DNA of 27,109 nt from Deltaproteobacteria bacterium (GTDB lineage: Bacteria > Desulfobacterota > Desulfobacteria > Desulfobacterales > JAFDCJ01): the NCBI GenBank assembly GCA_024277475.1, contig JAJRVC010000355.1, forward strand, positions 1 to 27,109, written 5' to 3'. Shown here piece after piece: positions 7,460 through 14,882 of this stretch. The number at the start of each line of letters is the position of its first letter. Position 1 is the stretch's first letter. The notes beneath the pieces were generated by a model. It saw only the letters and a program-made list of their open reading frames with translations, was not told where the DNA came from and made no database searches. The position numbers and the translations under genes were made by a program.

Positions 7460-7699
7460 ATGGAGCTGGATATTCTACTTAAAACCCAGGCCGGTTTTTT
7501 CGGCTTGGAGATCCAATCGCGCCATGCGGTGGTGAACAAGGATATGCGGGTGCTGAAAGAAATTGTATCCAGCCTTGGGAAACCAATGGCAGAGGGGGAG
7601 AGAGACATCTACCGGGGAAACGAAATCAAACACATCGGGGGACCGGAAATATGGACCGTACCATCGAGGCGCCTGCTTCAATCGTCAATTCTCCGATAA
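7460..7699 (+). pseudogene. C-terminal fragment of an AAA ATPase with DUF4143 domain
   Basis: The frame encodes MELDILLKTQAGFFGLEIQS, then VNKDMRVLKEIVSSLGKPMA and RGNEIKHIGGPEIWTVPSRR. This matches the end of the DUF4143 domain of COG1373-type ATPases (E(V/L)DxxLxxxxGxxxxEIK, ... YxGxxxxxxxxxIWAVPxxxL), which resembles a nuclease-like fold. The ATPase core and most of DUF4143 are absent and there is a stop just upstream, so this is a leftover of a lost gene. A possible start GTATGG has no ribosome site. Confidence 0.6.
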
Positions 7700-7738
7700 A
7701 CCGAAACTTGCGCCGGGCTGCAACGGGTTCCCCGTGGG

Positions 7739-8330
7739 TTAGGATGAAGTCATATTTTCATACAGCTGAACTTTAGAAGAGCGTGAATACATCTGCTCGG
7801 TTATCAGCTTGAGTCGACTTCGAAGCGCAGCAGGCAGGTCTTTGATCCTACGTTCCAGGGTGATAACCAGGGCTCCGGGATGGGCTTCAAGAAACCGCGA
7901 CAACCCGGTCGGATCTTCAAATGTCTGGATGTATCTGCCGGTGTCGAATGGAATCATGGCCCGCACGGCTTCATTGACTTTGTAGCCGGCCAGCCGCCGA
8001 CTGTGTTCAGGTTGACGATCCAGGGAAGCACAACCGCCAGAAAGACAAGCAGCGCCACACCCGCCTGGGGCAGTGCCCGTTTGAATTCCCTGAAATCACG
8101 GCGTACCACCAGGGTCATCACCACCAATAGAGGGGGGGCTTTTCCAGGAAGGGCTGCCGGTTGAGAGTTGGCATGGCGTATTGGTGGTTGAGCCACATTT
8201 CTCTTCCGATTTCCGCCACCCGGATCTCATCGCGTTTCCAGAGGCTGCGGGAAAAAATACCGGAAAATGAAATGCAGGTGATGAGGATCAAAGCCAGGAT
8301 CAATAAACGGTTGGAATTGCGCGCTGTCAT
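7739..8330 (-). pseudogene. Decayed GT39 (ArnT-like) glycosyltransferase gene
   Basis: Three pieces in order on the minus strand, in different frames. Residues from 8330 give an N-terminal helix and SLWKRDEIRVAEIGREMW plus PFLEKPPLYWW, the DE and KPPLxYW motifs of the family. From about 8127 a second piece carries RRDFREFKRALPQAGVALLV and a PWIVNLNTVGGW helix end, typical of a mid-protein segment. From 7966 a third piece (YIQTFEDPTGLSRFLEAHPGAL...LYENMTSS, ending TAA) matches the soluble C-terminal domain. Large internal deletions and frame changes show it is non-functional. Confidence 0.75.
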
Positions 8331-8480
8331 TAAGCTCTCCCGTCAATGGTGATTCAGCATCGTTCCGGCGGCACCATACCGGATCTTTTATGAAAAAACG
8401 AACTGCAGAAGTTTTTTTAGATCAGGCAAAAAGATATGCGGATTTAGAAATCATCGCGATAATGATCAAACCGGCGACTT

Positions 8481-9875
8481 TTAAATGCTTTTTTGAACAA
8501 AACTGACGGTAAACGTGCTCCCCCGATGGATGCAGCTTTCCACCCGGATAATGCCGCTCATCGATTCCGTATAGGCTTTTACCAAACTGAGACCGAGACC
8601 GACGCCGCTCCCGGCACGGCTGCGGTCGCCACGGTAAAACCGTTCAAATATGTGCGGCAGATCGGTTTCAGCGATACCGATTCCCTTGTCTCTGAAAATG
8701 ATCTCCACGCTGTCGCCACGGGCTGCCGCCATAACGGTAACGGTACCGCCCGCCGGAGTATATTTGATGGCATTTTCCAGCAGGTTGGTGACGATACGCT
8801 GCATCTTTTTCCGGGCGCCTCGAAACGACAGCGCTTCCGGAAGTTCAATCTTCAACTCGATTTGTTTTTCTTCGGCAAGGGGCTGGAAAAATGCACAGGC
8901 ATCGGTTGTCAGTCGAACCAAGTCAAATTCTTCAATTTTTGTTCCGTTGACACCGGCTTCAGCTTCCGTGATGTCCAGCATCGTATTGATCATTTCAATC
9001 AGGCTGTCGCATTCTTCCATGGTGCTGACGGCCATATTTTTGTAATCTTCAATGGGCTTGTCACCCAGCAGGGTCATTTCGGCAATACCGCGGATACGTG
9101 CCAGGGGGCTTCTCAGATCATGGGCAATATTGTCATTGATCTCTTTCATGGAGGCCAGCAACGCCTGGATGCGGTCCAGCATGTGGTTAAACGCACCGCC
9201 GAGCTGTTTGATTTCTTCCAGCCGTCCTTCAAGCCGGACCCGTTTGTCGTAATCTCCCTCGCTGATTTCTGCAGCGGTCTGCGTTACCTGCTGCATGTCG
9301 CTCAGGGCCCGTCGGGCCACAAACCAGCCGATTGCCGCCGAGGCAAGTATCAGAATGCACAGCAGGACAAAAAACAAATTTCGGAAAACCGCTAAGTATT
9401 CTTCCGTGTCCTTGAAGGATTCCCCAATTTGAAGAACCGTATCCGGTCCGATGATGGCCGATATGATCAAGGCTTCAAAATTCCGGTCCGGAATGCTGTA
9501 TTTTTGCAGTATATAACCGGTGGCGGAATCCGGCAACTTCGTCAGGATGGCATGCTGCTCAATGTTTCCCCAGGATCCCAGGTTGGTTGAAAAAACAATG
9601 GCGCCACTGGAGGTAAAGAGTCGAAAAAACTCTTCGTGGGGATCTTCAGCTTCAGCCTCACGGGCCAGAGCCGCCTTGGTTTCGGACAAACCCTTTTTCG
9701 CCATTTTGGCAGAATACCATTCGACTTTTTCCAGCAATTCACCCTTCAACCCATCCATGGTAACCGAGTACAAGTGGTAATAAAAAACGAGAAAGGTAAT
9801 TCCCGATAAAAATATAAAAGCGACGGCATACAAAAGTGTCAGCCGAAAGAGCAAGGTGTTTTTCAGTTTAAGCAT
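8481..9875 (-). CDS. Membrane sensor histidine kinase (HAMP-HisKA-HATPase)
   Basis: 464 residues from MLKLKNTLLFRLTLLYAVAF, the usual opening of this kinase type. Starts at 9890 or 9899 are possible, but 9875 gives the common short overlap with the regulator stop (ATGCTTAA). Transmembrane helices about 11-33 and 166-186 flank a periplasmic sensor region of about 130 residues. HAMP about 187-240. Phospho-acceptor His252 in NDNIAHDLRSPLARIRG, N box TNLLENAIKYTP (Asn368), G1 box DKGIG (396-400) with the Asp present, F box IFERFYRGDRS, and G2 box GSGVGLGLS. Partner of the regulator encoded just upstream. The pair is divergent from the aminosugar cluster that starts at 11083 and may control it. 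Confidence 0.9.
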   Translation of the reverse strand: MLKLKNTLLFRLTLLYAVAFIFLSGITFLVFYYHLYSVTMDGLKGELLEKVEWYSAKMAKKGLSETKAALAREAEAEDPHEEFFRLFTSSGAIVFSTNLGSWGNIEQHAILTKLPDSATGYILQKYSIPDRNFEALIISAIIGPDTVLQIGESFKDTEEYLAVFRNLFFVLLCILILASAAIGWFVARRALSDMQQVTQTAAEISEGDYDKRVRLEGRLEEIKQLGGAFNHMLDRIQALLASMKEINDNIAHDLRSPLARIRGIAEMTLLGDKPIEDYKNMAVSTMEECDSLIEMINTMLDITEAEAGVNGTKIEEFDLVRLTTDACAFFQPLAEEKQIELKIELPEALSFRGARKKMQRIVTNLLENAIKYTPAGGTVTVMAAARGDSVEIIFRDKGIGIAETDLPHIFERFYRGDRSRAGSGVGLGLSLVKAYTESMSGIIRVESCIHRGSTFTVSFVQKSI

Positions 9876-10545
9876 CTTCTTTAAGGACATATCCCACACC
9901 GCGAACCGTATGAATCAGCTTTGTATCAAAGTTTTTATCGATTTTTTCCCGTAAGTAACAGACACGTGCTTCCACAACATTCGTCTGGGGGTTAAAATTG
10001 TAGTCCCAGACATGTTCCATAATCATGGTTTTTGAAACCACCTGGTCGGCGTTGCGCATCAAATACTCAAGCAGGGAGAATTCAAGGGGCTGCAGGTCTA
10101 TTTCCAGACCGCCCCTTTGCACTTTGCGGGATTGGATATGTAAGGTCAGGTCGGCAACGGTAAGCACTGCAGGAGAGGTGGCCTGGGTCGATCTTCGGAT
10201 CAGGGCCTGGACCCGGGCGAGGAGCTCTGAAAAGGCAAAGGGTTTTGTCAGATAATCGTCGCTGCCGGCCTTCAGCCCTTCTACCCGTTCGACCACAGAG
10301 CGTTTGGCGCTTAAAATCAGCACAGGAATGTTGATCTGGTTGTCTCGTATCTGTCTGATTATCGTCAATCCATCGACCGTGGGCAACATCAAGTCAATCA
10401 CCGCGATGTCATAGGGTTCAGACAGTGCCAGGTGCAAACCGTCCTGACCGTCACTGACATGATCCACGGCAAAACCGGCCTCTTTCAGGCCGGTGCCGAC
10501 AAACAGAGCAATCTTTTTATCGTCTTCAACTAGTAACAGCCGCAT
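9868..10545 (-). CDS. OmpR/PhoB-family response regulator
   Basis: 225 residues. The start at 10545 (MRLLLVEDD) is chosen over a codon 17 residues upstream because AAGGAG sits seven bases before it. Receiver residues: Glu7-Asp8-Asp9, phospho-acceptor Asp51 (IAVIDLMLP), Ser79 and Lys101 (TKPFAF). The winged-helix domain has DLQPLEFSLLEYLMRNADQVVSKTMIMEHVWDYNF and ends HTVRGVGYVLKEDA. It overlaps the kinase gene, so the two are co-translated. The 530-base gap to the divergent gene at 11083 holds tandem AT-rich repeats that could be its operators. Confidence 0.9.
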   Translation of the reverse strand: MRLLLVEDDKKIALFVGTGLKEAGFAVDHVSDGQDGLHLALSEPYDIAVIDLMLPTVDGLTIIRQIRDNQINIPVLILSAKRSVVERVEGLKAGSDDYLTKPFAFSELLARVQALIRRSTQATSPAVLTVADLTLHIQSRKVQRGGLEIDLQPLEFSLLEYLMRNADQVVSKTMIMEHVWDYNFNPQTNVVEARVCYLREKIDKNFDTKLIHTVRGVGYVLKEDA

Positions 10546-10691
10546 GGCCTGCTCCTTATTGAACGTTTTTGCTCGCAATTTTACATTAAGACCCAAACTT
10601 ACACCAATTTCCTTATAGCATCAAACCATTAGACTATAATAAATTTTAACAAAAAAGAATTATATTTCAATTATGGAAATATTACCATTTA

Positions 10692-10728
10692 ATAATGTTC
10701 GGATAATGTTCTCGTTAAGTTTCTCGTT
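10692..10728. promoter_or_regulatory. Tandem direct repeats, candidate OmpR-family operator
   Basis: ATAATGTTC occurs at 10692-10700 and again at 10703-10711 (period 11). TTCTCGTT then occurs at 10709-10716 and 10721-10728 (period 12). Direct repeats spaced about one helical turn are the usual binding layout of OmpR/PhoB-type regulators. They lie about 150 bases upstream of the regulator gene starting at 10545 and about 355 bases upstream of the aminotransferase gene at 11083. Binding by either regulator is an inference. Confidence 0.35.
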
Positions 10729-10763
10729 TATTCTTGGGCATCAAATTATAATTCAACTGTTGA

Positions 10764-10994
10764 TTGGTTTTTAAAAAATTAATTTCCGAGCGCATAATCA
10801 AGGTAGATAGAAGCGTCGACTTCGAAGATTTACTGGAAAGGCGTGCAATAAGCGACGTCTATCCGTGGATGGTGGAAAACCGCACCGGGGCTTTGGAGGC
10901 GAATGCAGGGTTACTGGTCATCTTGCTCGGTATGATATGTGCACTACGAAAGCACCTCAAAGCCGTCAATTTGCCAAACAGATTCCGTAGCTAA
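10764..10994 (+). CDS. Hypothetical short ORF, possible gene fragment
   Basis: A 76-codon open frame from a TTG without a convincing ribosome site, ending in TAA-adjacent TAG at 10992-10994. It reads ISERIIKVDRSVDFEDLLER, then VYPWMVENRTGALEANAGLL, a hydrophobic stretch LVILLGMICAL and a basic tail. Composition is protein-like, but I recognise no family. It lies in the otherwise AT-rich gap of about 540 bases between the divergent operons and could be a relic of a lost gene. The rest of the gap (10597-10763 and 10995-11082) holds only the repeats listed separately. Confidence 0.25.
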   Translation: MVFKKLISERIIKVDRSVDFEDLLERRAISDVYPWMVENRTGALEANAGLLVILLGMICALRKHLKAVNLPNRFRS

Positions 10995-11082
10995 TAAATC
11001 AGGGTAATCTGTACATTCGATAGGTCGACCTCCAAGATTCAATAAAAGAGCAAAAAGTGCTGGAAAAATGAGGAGAGAATCC

Positions 11083-12189
11083 ATGAACGTTCCCTTTGTT
11101 GATTTAAATCGCCAGTTCAAGCCGCTGATGCCTGAAATTCAGATTGCCATGAACAGTGTTATTGAAAGGTGCGCTTTTATTAATGGGCCTGAAGTAAAAG
11201 CATTCGAAAAACAAATGGCCGACTGGCTGGGATTGCCGGAAGTTTGCACTGTGTCCAACTGCACCAATGCGATCACCCTGACTTTGCAAGCGCTTGGAGT
11301 TGGGCCGGGCGATGAAGTCATTACGGTCCCCAACACGGCGTTTCCGACCAGTGAAGCCATCAATGGCACCGGAGCCGATGTGGTGTTTGCTGATATAACA
11401 CCCGGATATTTCAATCTCGATCCACAGGCGGCGGAGCGAGCCATAACACCGAAGACGAAAGCCATCATGCCGGTGCATCTCTATGGAATTCCCGCTGACA
11501 TGGACGCCTTTAGCCGGCTGGCTGAGAAACATAATCTTTTTATCGTCGAGGATGTTGCCCAGGCCCAGGGGGCCGGCTATAAAGGAAAGCGGGTCGGCAC
11601 CTTTGGCAAAGCCGGCTGTTATAGCTTTTTTCCTTCCAAGAATCTGGGAACTTTCGGCGACGGGGGGGCGGTTGCTTCCGCAGACACCGAACTGATCAAA
11701 AAGGTACGAATGCTGGCGAACCACGGCAGGGAGGAGAAATATGCTCATATTTTAAAGGGAACCAACAGCAGGCTGGACACTTTTAAAGCCGCCCAGCTTT
11801 CCATCTGCCTGCAGCATTTAGACCAGTGGAACCAGGAAAGGCGCAAGGCAGCCGCTCTTTACGACGAGCTTTTACAACCTTATGACGAAATCATTCGGTC
11901 CCAGGTGCCTGCGGATTGTGAAGCCATCTGGCACGTCTACGTCATTCGATATACTTACCGGGACAAACTGGCCGCCTTTCTCAATGAGCGCGGGATTAAA
12001 ACTGGCTTTCATTATCCGCTGCCTCTGCATTTGCAGCCGGTGTACAATTATCTGGGATTGCCCCGAGGCTCGCTGCCCGAAGCCGAGGCGGCCTGTCAGG
12101 AAGTTCTTTCCCTGCCGATGTTTTCGAAAATAACCCCTGACGAAATTAAAATCGTGGCAAATGCCATTGGTCAATTCCTGGAATCTTAA
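11083..12189 (+). CDS. DegT/DnrJ/EryC1/StrS-family PLP aminotransferase (nucleotide-sugar type)
   Basis: 368 residues from MNVPFVDLNRQF; the start is set by GAGGAGA seven bases upstream rather than the in-frame ATG at 11068. The family transfers an amino group from glutamate to a keto-sugar nucleotide. Visible motifs: the cofactor loop SNCTNAITLTLQALGVGPGDEVI, Asp157 in VEDVAQAQGA, and the PLP Lys186 in SFFPSKNLGTFGDGGA. The sequence is closer to the WbpE/GnnB type (3-keto sugars) than to ArnB, judging by VDLNRQ, NSRLDTFKAAQL and the HYPLPLHLQP end. A Gfo/Idh/MocA dehydrogenase three genes downstream would supply the keto substrate. First gene of a five-gene cluster (next gene 15 bases on). 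The exact sugar is not determined. Confidence 0.88.
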   Translation: MNVPFVDLNRQFKPLMPEIQIAMNSVIERCAFINGPEVKAFEKQMADWLGLPEVCTVSNCTNAITLTLQALGVGPGDEVITVPNTAFPTSEAINGTGADVVFADITPGYFNLDPQAAERAITPKTKAIMPVHLYGIPADMDAFSRLAEKHNLFIVEDVAQAQGAGYKGKRVGTFGKAGCYSFFPSKNLGTFGDGGAVASADTELIKKVRMLANHGREEKYAHILKGTNSRLDTFKAAQLSICLQHLDQWNQERRKAAALYDELLQPYDEIIRSQVPADCEAIWHVYVIRYTYRDKLAAFLNERGIKTGFHYPLPLHLQPVYNYLGLPRGSLPEAEAACQEVLSLPMFSKITPDEIKIVANAIGQFLES

Positions 12190-12204
12190 AAATAGGACAA
12201 TGAT

Positions 12205-12945
12205 ATGGCGCAATCAGATCCAACTTTATCTGTCGTCATTCCGGTGTACAACGAGGAAGATAATCTGGAACCGTTGCTGGATGAACTTTTTCCACTTTTA
12301 AATGATATCGGCTCCAATTTTGAGGTCATCTGCGTGGATGACGCCAGTTCGGACAAAAGTTTTACCGTGCTGCAGGAGCTGAAAAAGAAGTATTCAGAAC
12401 TCAGGGTTTTTGCCCATAGGATTAATTGCGGCGAGAGTGCCGGCCAGGCAACAGGATTTTTCCATGCCCGCGGCGATTGGATTGTTACCATGGATGCAGA
12501 TCAACAAAATGATCCAGCTGACATTCCCGCATTGCTGGAAGCAGCTAAAAATGTGGATGCTGTGTGCGGGGTTCGCCAACAGCGCGAAGATGATTGGGTG
12601 AAACGGATCTCTTCCAAGGTTGCCAATGGATTTCGTGACGGGGTGACCCGGGACACCATTTCCGATGCCGGGTGCACTTTTCGGGCGCTAAGAAGAGAAG
12701 CGCTGCGAGAGATTCCCATCTTTAACGGTATGCACCGTTTCCTTCCCACGTTATTGCGGCTGCAAGGATTTGCCGTGGTCGAAATTCCTGTTAATCATCG
12801 GCCCAGAACCCGGGGGAAATCTAAATACGGCATCGGAAATCGCATGTTCCGGGGGCTGGTTGATTGCTTTGCCATTTTGTGGTGGCGTAAACGGTGTTTT
12901 CCCACTAAGCGGTTTTCGTTGGAAGATAAGGTGTCGACGTCGTGA
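12205..12945 (+). CDS. GT2 family glycosyltransferase (polyprenyl-phosphate sugar synthase type, no membrane helices)
   Basis: 246 residues. The GT-A fold is shown by LSVVIPVYNEEDNLEPLLDE, the nucleotide-binding Asp45-Asp46 (VICVDDASSD) and the metal-binding DAD motif at 97-99 (MDADQQNDP). HRPRTRGKSKYG at 198-209 is the signature seen in ArnC/DPM1-type enzymes that load a sugar onto undecaprenyl or dolichyl phosphate. Unlike ArnC, the protein ends soon after (ILWWRKR) and lacks the two C-terminal transmembrane helices, so it is probably peripheral. It lies between the aminotransferase and the TVP38-like gene (4-bp overlap with the latter). Its likely role is to transfer the aminosugar made by its neighbours to undecaprenyl phosphate. 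Confidence 0.87.
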   Translation: MAQSDPTLSVVIPVYNEEDNLEPLLDELFPLLNDIGSNFEVICVDDASSDKSFTVLQELKKKYSELRVFAHRINCGESAGQATGFFHARGDWIVTMDADQQNDPADIPALLEAAKNVDAVCGVRQQREDDWVKRISSKVANGFRDGVTRDTISDAGCTFRALRREALREIPIFNGMHRFLPTLLRLQGFAVVEIPVNHRPRTRGKSKYGIGNRMFRGLVDCFAILWWRKRCFPTKRFSLEDKVSTS

Positions 12946-13703
12946 AAATCATTGACCAAGGACCCAAAACTGCAGAAAATGCGGCAGAAACATCGATGCA
13001 AAATGAAGAATATCGGAAAAATCTATTTAAAGCCATTTTAATGGTCACTCTTCTCGTCACCGTACTTACAATAGTTCGCTTTTCCCCGCTCGGAGCATAT
13101 CTGAAGATTTCAAATATTGAGATGTTGCAACAGAATCTACACGAATTCAGAGGACTGGCGCCGCTGGTCTTCTTTGTTGGGGGGGCTTTACTGATAATTT
13201 TAGGGACTCCGAGATCGGTGGTTAGCATCCTGGGCGGGTTGGTATTCGGCCTTTTCGGGGGCATTTTGCTGGCACTGTTATCTGCATTGTTGGGATCCAT
13301 GATTATTTTTTTGCTGACAAAATGGTTGGGAAGACCATTGTTTAAACAGAAAGTTGGTGGATATTTAAAGGTAATCGAAGATCATACGAAAACAGATGGA
13401 TTTTTGCTGGTAATCATCATGCGTCAGTTACCATTGACCAGCCTTCTAATCAACCTGTTAATCGGTCTGACATCTGTTTCTCTGGGCATTTTTCTATTGG
13501 GCTCGATAATTGGCTTGTTACCCGAAACGATAATCTTCGCCCTTTTTGGCAGCAGTTTGCAGGACGGCTTTGTCTTACGAGTGTCAATCGCGTCATCTCT
13601 TTGGGTCATCCTTATTCTCATAATTAGATTATTTTTTCGACTCTCGCCTCTGGCACAAATCATAGCTCAGAAACTGAAGGCAGTAAAATCCAGCACGGGT
13701 TAA
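12942..13703 (+). CDS. TVP38/TMEM64 (DedA-superfamily) membrane protein
   Basis: 253 residues from a GTG that overlaps the previous stop (GTGA). After a polar N-terminus there are about six hydrophobic segments, with the VTT-domain features LGTPRSVVSILGGLVFGLFGG, a re-entrant-like loop, and LLVIIMRQLPLTSLLINLLIGLTSVSLG, typical of TVP38/DedA proteins. Members of this superfamily have been linked to undecaprenyl-phosphate flipping and to L-Ara4N lipid A modification and polymyxin resistance. No arnE/arnF gene is found in the window, so this protein could move the lipid-linked aminosugar or recycle the carrier. That role is an inference from position. Confidence 0.85.
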   Translation: MKIIDQGPKTAENAAETSMQNEEYRKNLFKAILMVTLLVTVLTIVRFSPLGAYLKISNIEMLQQNLHEFRGLAPLVFFVGGALLIILGTPRSVVSILGGLVFGLFGGILLALLSALLGSMIIFLLTKWLGRPLFKQKVGGYLKVIEDHTKTDGFLLVIIMRQLPLTSLLINLLIGLTSVSLGIFLLGSIIGLLPETIIFALFGSSLQDGFVLRVSIASSLWVILILIIRLFFRLSPLAQIIAQKLKAVKSSTG

Positions 13704-13721
13704 TAAAGAAAGTGTCATAAT

Positions 13722-14690
13722 ATGAAAATCATGCTAATCGGAACAGGACGGTGGGGAACAAATCATCTGCGGGTTCTGTCCAATCTTCAGGTTGATCTGT
13801 ATGTCGCCGAAATTTCCGAGTCAGGAAGAAAAAAATGCCTTGATGAGAGGATTGCGCAAGATCATATCACAGATAATTATAAAGATTTTCTGGAATTTGT
13901 TTCAGCGGTTGATGTGGTTACACCTGCTTCCACACATTTTCCTCTATGCAAAGAATTGCTTGAAAAAGGCAAATCGGTCTTCATTGAAAAACCCATGGCT
14001 GAGACCGCGTCAGAAGCCGGCGAACTGACGACCCTGGCATCTCAACAAGATGGTGTTCTGCAGGTCGGTCATATTTTTCGCTATGATCCGGCAACGGAAT
14101 TCATCAAGGAATACATGGCCTCCGGCCAAATGGGGGCCATTAAGTCACTGTCAGGAAATTTTTCAGGATTTAAACGCCCGCGCATGGACGGTGGAGTTAC
14201 TATTTCAGATGCCATTCATTTTATCGATTTTTTTAACTATCTGATGGAAGGGACTCCTCAAAAAGTACTGGCTCGCTGTGAAGATTTGCTGGCCAGAGGC
14301 ATGGATGATATGTCCTGGATCTGGATGGATTATAATGGGATCCCGGCTGTGGTGGAGGCGAATTATTTCTCGCCCGAAAAAAAACGGATGATTATCATCA
14401 CCGGCGAAAAGGCGACATTGGCCTGTGATTTCGCTTCCGCCCAGGATAAAGTGAAGATTTATCGTAATCAACATATACTTGACAAGGATACCTGGAAAAC
14501 GGTCAGTAGCGAAATCATCAATAAAGAGATTTCTCTGACCGAGCCTCTTTTTATCGAATTACAGGAATTTTTAAGTTGTGTGAGCAGTGGCTCCAAACCA
14601 AGAGCTGATGCTCAGGCGGGGACCGATTCCATGAAAGTGGTGGAAGCAGCCATGCGTTCGCATGCTGAAGGTCAGGTAGTACCCCTGTGA
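13722..14690 (+). CDS. Gfo/Idh/MocA-family NAD(P)-dependent sugar dehydrogenase
   Basis: 322 residues. An N-terminal Rossmann fold with GTGRWGTNHLRVL (7-19), VVTPASTHFPLCKELLEKGK, and the family hallmark EKP at 89-91. The C-terminal alpha/beta domain has GGVTISDAIHFIDFF, with the Asp163-x-x-His166 pair expected at the active site. Family members oxidise a sugar hydroxyl; WbpB and GnnA do this at C3 of a UDP-sugar before transamination. With the DegT aminotransferase in the same cluster, it probably forms the two-step route to a 3-amino UDP-sugar. Weak AAAG-type ribosome site. Only 18 bases after the previous gene. Confidence 0.88.
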   Translation: MKIMLIGTGRWGTNHLRVLSNLQVDLYVAEISESGRKKCLDERIAQDHITDNYKDFLEFVSAVDVVTPASTHFPLCKELLEKGKSVFIEKPMAETASEAGELTTLASQQDGVLQVGHIFRYDPATEFIKEYMASGQMGAIKSLSGNFSGFKRPRMDGGVTISDAIHFIDFFNYLMEGTPQKVLARCEDLLARGMDDMSWIWMDYNGIPAVVEANYFSPEKKRMIIITGEKATLACDFASAQDKVKIYRNQHILDKDTWKTVSSEIINKEISLTEPLFIELQEFLSCVSSGSKPRADAQAGTDSMKVVEAAMRSHAEGQVVPL

Positions 14691-14694
14691 ATAG

Positions 14695-14862
14695 TGTTCA
14701 TTATTTGTAATTCCTTACAGCCGGCACAGTAATGGTTTCGAAGTCAAACCTATCGTGTTGCTGCCGTTTTGGATCAATGCTCAAAAAGACCTGTCGTTCT
14801 TGGGTGATGGTATCTATAAAATGCTCACCACTATCACTGAAGGAATTGTTTCGCTGTTTTAA
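14695..14862 (+). pseudogene. Remnant resembling the FlgO/TolB-like N-terminal domain
   Basis: Between the dehydrogenase and GT39 genes an open frame reads VKPIVLLPFWINAQKDLSFLGDGIYKMLTTITEGIVSLF and ends in TAA. The pattern LLPF-x-x-N(A/S)-xxDLSFLGDGI-xxML is the start of the FlgO/TolB-like domain found in many delta-proteobacterial proteins with TPR or beta-propeller tails. Only about 40 residues match and no start codon with a ribosome site is seen, so this is a scrap of a lost gene. It fills most of the 190-base gap. Confidence 0.45.
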
Positions 14863-14882
14863 ACCATGGGTAATATAATCCT

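Noticed and set aside
8493..9395. A 300-codon open frame on the + strand
   Set aside because: It is antisense to a clear histidine kinase with all catalytic motifs; its composition is the mirror of that gene and no family is recognised.
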